DNA of 42,219 nt, taken from positions 1 to 42,219 of the forward strand of contig NZ_JBNCAN010000031.1 in assembly GCF_049808615.1 (NCBI RefSeq), given 5' to 3'. The DNA is from Modicisalibacter sp049808615. GTDB lineage: Bacteria > Pseudomonadota > Gammaproteobacteria > Pseudomonadales > Halomonadaceae. Position numbers and translations under genes: made by a program. The notes under the pieces were generated by a model. That model was not told the DNA's origin, searched no databases, and saw nothing but the letters and a program-made list of their open reading frames with translations. Shown here piece after piece: positions 32,542 to 39,478 of the stretch; the stretch's first letter is position 1; each line of letters opens with the position of its first letter.

Positions 32542-33251
32542 AGGCGACCTTGAGCAGGCATGACGGCGCTGAAGGTGACATACAATACGGTGGCGATGGA
32601 GAGGGTGGCGCCGGTCTCGATGGCGAGTATCCATGCCCCCGCCCATTCCCGAGGATAGCCAAAATAGATGCCGGTCACGGCCATCATGACCAATGCGGAG
32701 ATCAGAAAGGCGCCGGTACCCAGGGCGAGAAGCGCCCGGATTCTTCCATCCTCCTGATCCGCGAGCCAGGGGCGCTTTGATGTATGAGCGAGCACGCCGA
32801 CTGCAGCCAGTACCGCTCCTGCCTGAAAGGCGCCTCCGGGCTCCTTGGCACCCACCCAGAGCAGATACGCGCTGACCAGTATCATGATCGGTGTGAGATC
32901 TCGCGTCAGGCTGCGCAGTAAAGGCGAGAAATTACGCGGCGCTGCTTGTTGATTCACGACGGGGGGAGTTTCGTCCTGGACACGTAGCATGCCTACCGCG
33001 ATGGCGACCACCAGTAGTACGGTCAGTTCGAGCATGGTATCGAAGGCACGAAAGTTGAGCAGCACGGCAGTTACCGGGTTGCTGACACCGCTTTGCGGGA
33101 GCTTCCGCATGACAGTGTCGGTCAGAGATGTCGGGTCATTCGATGTTTTCCATAGCGCCCAGGCCAGCACCAGACCAAGCACGAACAAGACGACGGCCAA
33201 CGAGATGTGGATGGGGCGTGGCAGCGCTGAGTCTCGACCAAGAGTGCTCAT
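32538..33251 (-). CDS. mnhB: Fused MbhE-like and MnhB subunit
   Basis: A 237-residue membrane protein made of two parts that are separate, or lie at the end of MrpA, in many systems. Residues about 1-100 are MbhE-like, with the diagnostic NPVTAVLLNFRAFDTMLELTVLLVV. Residues about 105-237 are the MnhB domain with the EPGGAFQAGAVLAA motif and three helices. It starts at ATG 33251, overlapping the DUF4040 gene stop (TAATG). The arrangement shows that the C-terminal part of canonical MrpA exists here as independent pieces, as in Mbh hydrogenases and some archaeal Mrp complexes. Confidence 0.85.
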   Translation of the reverse strand: MSTLGRDSALPRPIHISLAVVLFVLGLVLAWALWKTSNDPTSLTDTVMRKLPQSGVSNPVTAVLLNFRAFDTMLELTVLLVVAIAVGMLRVQDETPPVVNQQAAPRNFSPLLRSLTRDLTPIMILVSAYLLWVGAKEPGGAFQAGAVLAAVGVLAHTSKRPWLADQEDGRIRALLALGTGAFLISALVMMAVTGIYFGYPREWAGAWILAIETGATLSIATVLYVTFSAVMPAQGRL

Positions 33252-33544
33252 TATCCATCCCCGGCGGATTGAGTCGATTCAGTAGTATCGTGTTCAAACT
33301 GATTACCATGATTCGATTGCAGGCGTCGCCAGGCCGCCAAAAACAGAGCGCCGGTCAGCCCCGCGCCAATGGCCGCCTCGGCGATGGCGATATCCGGGGC
33401 GCCGAGGCGAGCCCAGGTCAGGGCGATGATCAAGCCCGTGCTTATAAACAACACGATGCTGGTGAAGACGTCGTGAACGTTCAGCGTCAGCGTGGCGAAA
33501 GTCAGGAGTCCAGCGACCAGTAGTAGATCAACGATGAGCATCAT
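33251..33544 (-). CDS. MbhD-like (DUF4040) antiporter subunit
   Basis: A 97-residue protein with three membrane helices: LIVDLLLVAGLLTFATLTL, DVFTSIVLFISTGLIIALTWARLGAPDIAIAEAAIGAGLTGALFLAA. The LGAPDIAIAEAAIGAG motif identifies DUF4040/MbhD, which corresponds to the stretch after the NuoL domain of MrpA. The start is ATG 33544 (or the adjacent ATG 33541), with AAGGAGTG upstream; the longer frame to 33589 has no better ribosome site. It overlaps the end of mnhG by 17 bases. Confidence 0.87.
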   Translation of the reverse strand: MMLIVDLLLVAGLLTFATLTLNVHDVFTSIVLFISTGLIIALTWARLGAPDIAIAEAAIGAGLTGALFLAAWRRLQSNHGNQFEHDTTESTQSAGDG

Positions 33545-33851
33545 GAGGCGCACTCCTTTTGGCGAGGCGAGCATCGACCCGGCGGGCACGACGCGCCACG
33601 AGGTGGCAGGTAACGGCGCCAGAAATCATCACCAGTAGCCAGATCAGACCGAGTTTCAGCCATTGAGCGGGAGACGATAGCTGCAGCATGGCGGCAATGA
33701 TGATCAGTCCTAGCCCCAGGTTGTCGGCCTTGGTCAGAGCGTGCAGGCGACAGAACACGTCCGGAAAGCGCAGCAGACCCAAGGCACCAGCAAAGAAGAA
33801 GGCCACTCCGGCGCTAGCCAGCAAGAGGCTGGCAAGGTCGAACGGGTTCAT
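33528..33851 (-). CDS. mnhG: Mrp-type antiporter subunit G
   Basis: A 107-residue MnhG protein with three helices: LLLASAGVAFFFAGALGLLRFPDVFCRLHALTKADNLG is the family signature (G-L-x-R-F-P-D, then L-H-A-x-T-K), followed by GLGLIIIAAML and LIWLLVMISGAVTCHLVARRA. A basic C-terminal tail faces the cytoplasm. It overlaps mnhF by four bases and the DUF4040 gene by 17, so translation of the operon is tightly coupled. Confidence 0.92.
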   Translation of the reverse strand: MNPFDLASLLLASAGVAFFFAGALGLLRFPDVFCRLHALTKADNLGLGLIIIAAMLQLSSPAQWLKLGLIWLLVMISGAVTCHLVARRARRVDARLAKRSAPHDAHR

Positions 33852-34108
33852 CGCTGCTCGTCTCCGGCCAGGTGCACAAAGGCGACACCTGTGATGGGGG
33901 CGAGCACCGCCATTACCAGGGCCACGTCGACCAGGCCCGTCATCTCGGTGACAAGGCCAAGAATCAGTATGATCGCCACCCCGGTGGTGCCGAATAACTG
34001 TGCAGCGAGCATTCGATCCGCGCGGCTAGGTCCTTGGAATACGCGCACTAGTCCGAGTAGCAGTGTAAGCAACAGCATGACGGCCAGGCCGGTCAAATAG
34101 TGGTTCAT
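33848..34108 (-). CDS. mnhF: Mrp-type antiporter subunit F
   Basis: An 86-residue, three-helix MnhF protein with the family core VRVFQGPSRADRMLAAQLFGTTGVAIILILG and DVALVMAVLAPITGVAFVHL. ATG 34108 is chosen because GGAGG lies nine to ten bases upstream and the codon overlaps the mnhE stop in an ATGA; the TTG two codons earlier is less likely. MnhF is needed for complex stability and has been linked to bile-salt or Na+ efflux in other bacteria. Confidence 0.92.
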   Translation of the reverse strand: MNHYLTGLAVMLLLTLLLGLVRVFQGPSRADRMLAAQLFGTTGVAIILILGLVTEMTGLVDVALVMAVLAPITGVAFVHLAGDEQR

Positions 34109-34632
34109 GAGCAAGGCGCCTCCGGTACAGACGGAGCACGATCGTTATCGCTCAACGATAGGCCGTAAAGACGCGCCACTCGCTGTTCGCAGTCATTCAG
34201 GTCGCTATTGTCGTTCGGGGCCCCACGCAGGCGATGTACTATCAGCTGATCACCTTGCAGATCGGCACTCAAGGTGCCCGGCAGGAGGCTCACGGTATTG
34301 ATGAATACCCGGCGTGCCGGTCCCTCGGGCAGGCGCAGAGCGAATCGGGTGAAATGTGGGCTGATGCGCATGGTTGTAGCAATGGCAAGCCTGGCGACAT
34401 CGATTCCACCGCGCAAGGATTCCCATAGAAAGTAAGGGATGAATCCAGCCAGTCCAAGTAGGCGAGGCAATGACTTGGAAGCGGCTTGTTGACTCAAATG
34501 CCATAGAGTCACGGCAGTGATGGTCGGTACTCCAATGATCCAGGATGATGGCGCACCGTCGCTAAGAGCCCACCAGACAAGCCCCAGCAACAGGACAGTA
34601 CCCAGAAAGGACCTTGCGCTGAGACGCCTCAT
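34105..34632 (-). CDS. mnhE: Mrp-type antiporter subunit E, first gene of the operon
   Basis: A 175-residue MnhE protein: two N-terminal helices (SFLGTVLLLGLVWWALSD; SSWIIGVPTITAVTLWHL) with a third at GFIPYFLWESLRGGIDVARLA, then the soluble C-terminal domain containing INTVSLLPGTLSADLQGDQLIVHRL, the family signature. ATG 34632 with AAAGG upstream is chosen over the longer frame to 34695, which would run through the presumed promoter and a palindrome at 34655-34669. It leads the eight-gene Mrp/Mbh-like operon. Confidence 0.9.
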   Translation of the reverse strand: MRRLSARSFLGTVLLLGLVWWALSDGAPSSWIIGVPTITAVTLWHLSQQAASKSLPRLLGLAGFIPYFLWESLRGGIDVARLAIATTMRISPHFTRFALRLPEGPARRVFINTVSLLPGTLSADLQGDQLIVHRLRGAPNDNSDLNDCEQRVARLYGLSLSDNDRAPSVPEAPCS

Positions 34633-34654
34633 AGACGAACCTTTATTAGCGACA

Positions 34655-34669
34655 TTTATATCGTATAAA
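34655..34669. promoter_or_regulatory. Palindrome in the antiporter operon leader
   Basis: TTTATA-TCG-TATAAA is a perfect inverted repeat 23 bases before the mnhE start. It abuts a possible minus-strand promoter with -35 TTGACT (34695-34690) and -10 TAGTTT (34672-34667). It is a good position for a repressor or activator; the divergent winged-helix gene at 34845 is the obvious candidate. The promoter call is weak; the palindrome itself is certain. Confidence 0.45.
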
Positions 34670-34844
34670 CTACGGTCACTACGCTTCCAAGTCAATTATT
34701 CCCTGAGGAATTCTGTCGGCAATCAACTGGTGCTTGAAAGTGGATGGTAGGTCACCGGTCGATGATTCAAGTATGTTGCTCAAGCAAGACGCTGTTTTCT
34801 GGTAATATTCTTCTGTTTTGATTGTTGTGCTGGGGGGCATGCAC

Positions 34845-35129
34845 ATGAATGGGGCTAACGGTTGGACCATGTTCAGCAACCACGCGCACGTATTGATCTG
34901 TCTGGTGGAAGATCCTACTCGCACGCTTCGGGAGGTCGCTACCAAGGTGGGCATTACCGAGCGTGCGGTGCAGCGTATCGTGAGCGATCTTGAGGAAGCT
35001 GAGATCATCGCGCGAGAACGAGTAGGCCGGCGCAATGCCTATCAATTGTTCCTGGACAAGCCGCTTCGTCATCCACTTGAATGCCACAAGACGATGGCCG
35101 AGGTGGTGGCGTTGATTACCGGTCGCTGA
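34845..35129 (+). CDS. Small winged-helix DNA-binding protein
   Basis: A 94-residue protein that is almost entirely one winged helix: NHAHVLICLVEDPTRTLREVATKVGITERAVQRIVSDLEEAEIIARERVGRRNAYQLF, in the MarR/ArsR-like style, followed by a short helical tail. ATG 34845 follows a GGGGGG at 34832-34837; ATG 34839 is an alternative. It is transcribed away from the antiporter operon with about 210 bases between them, making it a candidate regulator of that operon. No ligand domain or metal-binding cysteines are visible, so it may act constitutively or through a partner. It is convergent with mepM across a strong hairpin. Confidence 0.8.
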   Translation: MNGANGWTMFSNHAHVLICLVEDPTRTLREVATKVGITERAVQRIVSDLEEAEIIARERVGRRNAYQLFLDKPLRHPLECHKTMAEVVALITGR

Positions 35130-35143
35130 AACGATTTACCGCT

Positions 35144-35177
35144 AAAAACGAAAGCGCCCCGCTGGAGCGGGGCGCTT
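35144..35177 (-). terminator. Rho-independent terminator of the mepM-like gene
   Basis: AAGCGCCCCGCT (35152-35163) and AGCGGGGCGCTT (35166-35177) form a perfect 12-base-pair stem with a two-base GG spacer. Read on the minus strand it is followed by TTCGTTTTTAGC, a T-rich tail. It ends the mepM-like transcript and may also slow plus-strand read-through from the winged-helix gene. Confidence 0.85.
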
Positions 35178-35201
35178 GGGAGCATGCTGCGATAAAAGCG
35201 A

Positions 35202-36866
35202 TCAACTACCGTCGTCGGGACGAGAGCGCTGACCGGAGCGACTAGCGACCACCGTTGCGTTGCTATCGCTTTCAAGCTTGGCCAAGAGTTCCTGGGACTC
35301 TTGTTTGAAGGATGCCAAGGCCTTTCCCGAGAGATTCTTGCTTTCCGGCAGCTTGACGCGCATGGCATCGACCTGGCGATTGTTGACCATGACTTCGTAG
35401 TGAAGGTGCGGGCCGGTACTGCGTCCGGTATTACCGGATAGAGCAATCTTCTGGCCCATCTTTACACGCTGACCCTCACGCACTAGCCGTTTTGATAGAT
35501 GCATGTAGCGCGTCTTATAGCCATTGTCATGCTGGATGACCACATAATTACCAGCTAAGGACTGATGGGTCGACTTGACGACGCGACCATCTGCCGGTGA
35601 TTTCACGGTCGTACCGCTGCGCATGGCGAAATCCGTGCCGCGGTGCGGGCTGATGCGACCGGTGATCGGATGCTTGCGACGCAGGTTGAACGGTGAACTG
35701 ATTCGATAATCACCGCTGAAAGGGTGGCGATCGAAGGCTGGATCGAGGCTGTTGCCTTCCGGGGTATAGAAACGATCGTCCGAGGTATTGCGCACCACGG
35801 TCAGATTCATTTTCTTGCCTTCGTATTGGGCCGCCAGGATACGTGACCCCGCAGACTGGCCTTCAATCATGTCGGTTTCGACGAGTACCTGGAACTTGTC
35901 TCCACGCCGTGCCTTGCGGCGGAAATCCAGCTTCTTGGATAGCAATGTCGACAGCTCGGCGATCTCGGCATTCGAGAGACCAGTGGCACTGGCGGACTTG
36001 GCAAAGCTACCGCTCAAGGTGCCGGCAAACAGTCGTTGAGTTGCCTCGGATGCCTTGTCAAAGGAGGCCACTTCAAAACTTCCAGCCTCGGACTCGGGAT
36101 CGCGTTCGATCAGGTAGCCGCTGCGAGCATTCTTCATGATGCGCAGTGCCAACAAGTCACCGGATTCGTCAAGTTTGAAGTCGAAGCTATTGCCTACACG
36201 CCAGCGGGTAAGAACGTTCTTGTCGGGCATTTTATCGAGCAGTGCCATGACCTCGCTGAATCCCATGCCCAGAGTGCGCTCCGCCATCACGGCAAAGGTG
36301 TCACCTTTCTGTATGGTATAGGTCTCCCAAGAAGGGACGAAGTTTTCTTTAGCAGCGAGTTCGTTCTCGAGTGCGACGCCATCGCCATTGAGAAACATGG
36401 GGTCGGCGGAAATATCTTCATAGGAAGTACCGCCCAGCCCGTACTCCGGATCAGAGAACTGCATTGCAACCTGGAGTGCTGCTGCATCCAGTTTGAATTT
36501 GAGGGGCAGGCCTTGAGTGCTTGCCTCGAGCACTGGTTGTCTTGCATCGGCTTCCTTGACGCCGAGTAGACCGTCGATGTCGATGATTTCCTGAGCGGTC
36601 AGGCTAGCCAAGGGAATCGCACCTCGGGTAGCATCCTGAGCCATTACTCGTCCCGAATGTGCACTCTTTACGGTGTCAGATGCCTCACTGCTAGCGTTTG
36701 CTTTGAAATCCGCAGGCAATGAGATTTGCACGAACGATTTACCACTCTCGTTGGCATTATCGAACGTAGCCATGATCTTGTGTGTGCCCAGCACGGTAAC
36801 CATGGTGGCGACAGGAAGAATAATCAATTTGTGCGTGCGAGGCAGTGAGTGAAGAATTCGCAGCAT
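35202..36866 (-). CDS. mepM: MepM-like peptidoglycan DD-endopeptidase (LysM, M23)
   Basis: A 554-residue murein hydrolase. An N-terminal membrane anchor (about 15-30) precedes a long linker, an OapA/LysM-like domain (YTIQKGDTFAVMAERTLG, about 190-235) and a C-terminal M23 domain with zinc ligands in HRGTDFA (near 407) and HLHYEV (near 486). It should cut meso-diaminopimelate cross-links to let new strands in during cell-wall growth. It is longer than E. coli MepM (about 440 residues) because of the linker between anchor and LysM (about 35-180), which is acidic and low in complexity. A LexA-like box lies about 75 bases upstream. Confidence 0.9.
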   Translation of the reverse strand: MLRILHSLPRTHKLIILPVATMVTVLGTHKIMATFDNANESGKSFVQISLPADFKANASSEASDTVKSAHSGRVMAQDATRGAIPLASLTAQEIIDIDGLLGVKEADARQPVLEASTQGLPLKFKLDAAALQVAMQFSDPEYGLGGTSYEDISADPMFLNGDGVALENELAAKENFVPSWETYTIQKGDTFAVMAERTLGMGFSEVMALLDKMPDKNVLTRWRVGNSFDFKLDESGDLLALRIMKNARSGYLIERDPESEAGSFEVASFDKASEATQRLFAGTLSGSFAKSASATGLSNAEIAELSTLLSKKLDFRRKARRGDKFQVLVETDMIEGQSAGSRILAAQYEGKKMNLTVVRNTSDDRFYTPEGNSLDPAFDRHPFSGDYRISSPFNLRRKHPITGRISPHRGTDFAMRSGTTVKSPADGRVVKSTHQSLAGNYVVIQHDNGYKTRYMHLSKRLVREGQRVKMGQKIALSGNTGRSTGPHLHYEVMVNNRQVDAMRVKLPESKNLSGKALASFKQESQELLAKLESDSNATVVASRSGQRSRPDDGS

Positions 36867-36940
36867 ATAGGCCCAGTAACGTGTTAGGTGAATAGAAAAA
36901 GGCGATGAAACCTTAACTCAAGCTACTTATCGTTCCTACC

Positions 36941-36956
36941 CTGTACATAAGTACAG
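36941..36956. promoter_or_regulatory. LexA-type SOS box
   Basis: CTGTACATAAGTACAG matches the LexA consensus CTGT-N8-ACAG exactly and is a perfect inverted repeat (CTGTAC, GTACAG). It is 75 bases upstream of the mepM-like start (minus) and overlaps the -35 zone of a plus-strand promoter with TATAAT at 36967-36972, so it could control either direction. Confidence 0.6.
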
Positions 36957-36966
36957 CCATTAAACT

Positions 36967-36972
36967 TATAAT
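36967..36972 (+). promoter_or_regulatory. Consensus -10 element of a plus-strand promoter
   Basis: TATAAT preceded by an AT-rich stretch; the -35 zone falls inside the LexA-like box (no good TTGACA is visible). Transcription would start near 36979 and reach deaD after about 690 bases, or make a non-coding RNA. There is no ATG on the plus strand for nearly 300 bases after it. Confidence 0.45.
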
Positions 36973-37664
36973 CAACATAACCTTTTGTTACGCAGGCCAG
37001 TTCACTCAAGCCGTTATCACGACAAGCAGCGGCAATTCGGTGGCAAGGTCGTAAGCCATTAAGTCTGGGCAAGTATTTGCACGGCGGCAGAGAATAATTT
37101 TCGTGATCTCTTTATCTACGTCGAGCTTACTAAGTCATCAGACTGCTATTATCTTCTCATTTACGAAGTTGTTTCTTAACGAAGAATAGGCGCTTTTTTA
37201 CTACACAATTCATTCCTGTTACGTTCCAACCACAGTTGGAAGAGCATCACCGTGATGAAAGGGTGACGGAAAGGAGGGGGTAGGCAAAGCCTTTCGACGA
37301 TGGTAGTATGCCGCCTCCTCGCATGTGTTGACCCCACCATCCTTGTTGATTCGACCCTTCTGATGTTGCCTGATGGCATAAGGGACGATTCTCTCGCAAG
37401 GCGTACAGCCAAGCTCACGAGGAGCCGCTGACCAACGCCGGGTGCGTAGATGGAACGCCACAATCGCCTAGTAGGCGCGGCGTAGACGGTCGCCACACTG
37501 CTCGCCTTCCATTGCATTGTGCGATGGCAGTCATGAAACGAGCAGGACGCAGGTGCGACCCGGTGCCATGTCATGTTGCCAATGCTCAAGCGTTGCGCGA
37601 TCGAAAGCGACAAGGCGCCACGACAATTTTCCGCCGGTGATTACCGGCTATTCAAGGTGTGATA

Positions 37665-39371
37665 ATGACCTCGACTTCTGTCGCCTCGCCGAGCTTCGGC
37701 GACCTGGCACTGCTACCTGCCGTGCTTTCCGCTCTCGAAACCCTGGGTTATGAAGCCCCGTCGCCGATCCAGGCGCAGACCATTCCGGCACTGCTGGAAG
37801 GTCGTGACATGCTGGGCCAGGCCCAGACCGGCACCGGCAAGACGGCGGCCTTCGCGTTGCCGATTCTGTCAAAACTGGAATTGAATCGTCGCGAGCCCCA
37901 GGTGCTGGTGCTGGCACCGACCCGTGAGCTGGCCCAGCAGGTGGCGGTCTCGTTCACCAAGTATGGCCAGAACCTCAAGGGACTGGAAGTGGCCAGCCTG
38001 TGCGGCGGTCAGGAATACCGTGAGCAGCTTGGCGCTCTGCGCCGTGGTGCCCAGGTCATCGTGGGCACCCCCGGCCGGGTGATCGATCATCTCGACCGTG
38101 GCAGCCTGAAGCTCGACGGTCTTTCATCATTGGTGCTCGACGAAGCCGACGAAATGCTGCGCATGGGCTTCATCGACGACGTCAAGCGCGTCGTGGCCGA
38201 TACACCGACCGATGCCCAGCGTGTGTTCTTCTCCGCGACACTACCGGCGGAGATCGAGCGCATCGTCAATCGCTACCTGGTCGATCCGGTCAAGGTGGCC
38301 ATCGAATCCAAGGCCGATACCGCCGCCAGCATCGACCAGCGCCTGGTGCGCGTCGATGGTGGGGCTAAAATTGAAGCCCTGTCGCGTATCCTCGAGGTCG
38401 AGCCGGTGGACGCCGCCATCGTTTTCGTGCGTACTCGTGCTGCCTGCACCACTCTGGTCGAGCAACTGACGGCGCGGGGGCTCAACGCCGCCGCTCTGTC
38501 CGGCGATCTGGACCAGAGTCTGCGTGAACGCACCGTGGCGCGCCTCAAGCGAGGCAAGATCGATATCCTGGTCGCCACCGACGTGGCCGCGCGCGGCCTC
38601 GACGTACCGCGTATCACCCACATCATCAACTACGATTTGCCTCAGGACAGTGAAGCCTATACGCACCGTATCGGTCGTACCGGTCGCGCGGGTCGCTCCG
38701 GCATCGCCATCACCTTTGCCGGTGTGCGCGAGACCCGCAAGGTGCGCTGGCTGGAGCAGGCTACCGGTCAGACCCTGACCGATACCGAGCTGCCCGACGA
38801 GGCCTCGATTCGTGCCCATCGCGACGAGCGCTTCCATGAGCGTGTCGTGGGAACGCTGACCGCGGGTGCCGAAGAGCAGCGTGCCTTGATCGAGCGCCTG
38901 GTCGCCGAAGGGCATGACCCCATCGAGCTGGCCTGTGCCTTCGCCGCCATGGCGCGTGCCGACGAAACGCCGATCGGTCGTCTACCCAAGCCGGGTGCAC
39001 GCAACGATCGTGAGCGTGCGCCCCGGGATGGCAAGCCGCCGCGTCGTCGCGACAGCGGTCCGTCGGAGGGCATGACGCGTTATCGTGTGGCTGTTGGTCA
39101 CAAGGACGGCATCAAGCCGGGTCAACTGGTGGGTGCCTTGGCTAACGAAGGCGGTATCGAAGGCTCGCGTATCGGACGCATCGACATTCGCAACGCCTTC
39201 TCGGTAGTCGAGCTGCCCAACAGTCTGCCGACCAGCATCATCGCCAAGATGGCGCGGGCTCGCGTGGCCGGTCGTCCCCTGGAAATCGCCGAGGATCGCG
39301 GTGCACCGGAGCGTGCACCGCGGCGCCGTAGTGATGGTGAGGCACCGATTCGTCGCCGCTCACAGGCCTAA
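37665..39371 (+). CDS. deaD: DEAD-box RNA helicase DeaD/CsdA
   Basis: A 568-residue RNA helicase with every DEAD-box motif: Q motif (PSPIQAQTIPALL), motif I (AQTGTGKTAAF), Ia (APTRELAQQV), Ib (GTPGRVIDHL), II (VLDEADEML), III (FFSATLP), IV-VI (IVFVRT, ATDVAARGLD, HRIGRTGRAGR). The C-terminal DbpA/CsdA RNA-binding domain (about 465-540, RYRVAVGHKDGIKPGQLVGAL) is flanked by Arg-rich tails. It unwinds structured RNA in ribosome assembly and mRNA turnover, especially in the cold. ATG 37665 is set by AAGG at 37654-37657; GTG 37659 is too close. A hairpin just upstream and the long leader suggest control at the RNA level. Confidence 0.93.
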   Translation: MTSTSVASPSFGDLALLPAVLSALETLGYEAPSPIQAQTIPALLEGRDMLGQAQTGTGKTAAFALPILSKLELNRREPQVLVLAPTRELAQQVAVSFTKYGQNLKGLEVASLCGGQEYREQLGALRRGAQVIVGTPGRVIDHLDRGSLKLDGLSSLVLDEADEMLRMGFIDDVKRVVADTPTDAQRVFFSATLPAEIERIVNRYLVDPVKVAIESKADTAASIDQRLVRVDGGAKIEALSRILEVEPVDAAIVFVRTRAACTTLVEQLTARGLNAAALSGDLDQSLRERTVARLKRGKIDILVATDVAARGLDVPRITHIINYDLPQDSEAYTHRIGRTGRAGRSGIAITFAGVRETRKVRWLEQATGQTLTDTELPDEASIRAHRDERFHERVVGTLTAGAEEQRALIERLVAEGHDPIELACAFAAMARADETPIGRLPKPGARNDRERAPRDGKPPRRRDSGPSEGMTRYRVAVGHKDGIKPGQLVGALANEGGIEGSRIGRIDIRNAFSVVELPNSLPTSIIAKMARARVAGRPLEIAEDRGAPERAPRRRSDGEAPIRRRSQA

Positions 39372-39403
39372 GCCCACCGCGATACATCAGCTGTAAAAGC
39401 CAC

Positions 39404-39430
39404 AGGCCGGGGCATTTCGCTCCGGCCTTT
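39404..39430 (+). terminator. Terminator after deaD
   Basis: AGGCCGG (39404-39410) and CCGGCCT (39422-39428) form a GC-rich stem with an 11-base loop, followed by a short TTT. The T-run is weak, but position about 33 bases after the deaD stop supports termination. Confidence 0.6.
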
Positions 39431-39478
39431 GGCGTTTCATACCATTCGATAAATCGATCAGCAGGAGAAAAGAAGGTT

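Larger units (their letters stand above)
36867..37664. other. Roughly 800-base intergenic region, AT-rich half and hairpin-rich half
   Basis: No convincing protein gene is seen on either strand. The left half (36880-37220) is AT-rich and carries a LexA-like box and a TATAAT -10 element. The right half is GC-rich and contains several hairpins: TTCCAAC/GTTGGAA (37224-37230, 37235-37241), CATCAC/GTGATG (37245-37250, 37252-37257), GAAAGG/CCTTTC (37269-37274, 37290-37295), GCCGGT/ACCGGC (37633-37638, 37643-37648). The last lies right before the deaD ribosome site. Two overlapping minus-strand frames (37176-37613, 37219-37461) lack recognisable domains. It may be a long structured leader of deaD, hold a small RNA, or contain eroded sequence. 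Confidence 0.5.

Noticed and set aside
27521..34632. Operon as part of complex I or a membrane-bound hydrogenase
   Set aside because: mnhE, mnhF and mnhG are Mrp-specific or Mbh-membrane-arm subunits, and no NiFe hydrogenase, NADH-binding or iron-sulfur subunit is found in the window.
37176..37613. Minus-strand 145-codon frame in the long intergenic region, considered as a gene or group II intron/IS remnant
   Set aside because: No catalytic motif, reverse-transcriptase motif, domain V or terminal repeat could be recognised, and a second overlapping frame is also open; left as non-coding.
36867..37664. Possible tRNA, tmRNA, RNase P RNA or 4.5S RNA in the long gap
   Set aside because: None of the conserved core sequences (TPsiC GTTCGA, tmRNA ends, RNase P P4 element, SRP tetraloop region) were found on either strand.
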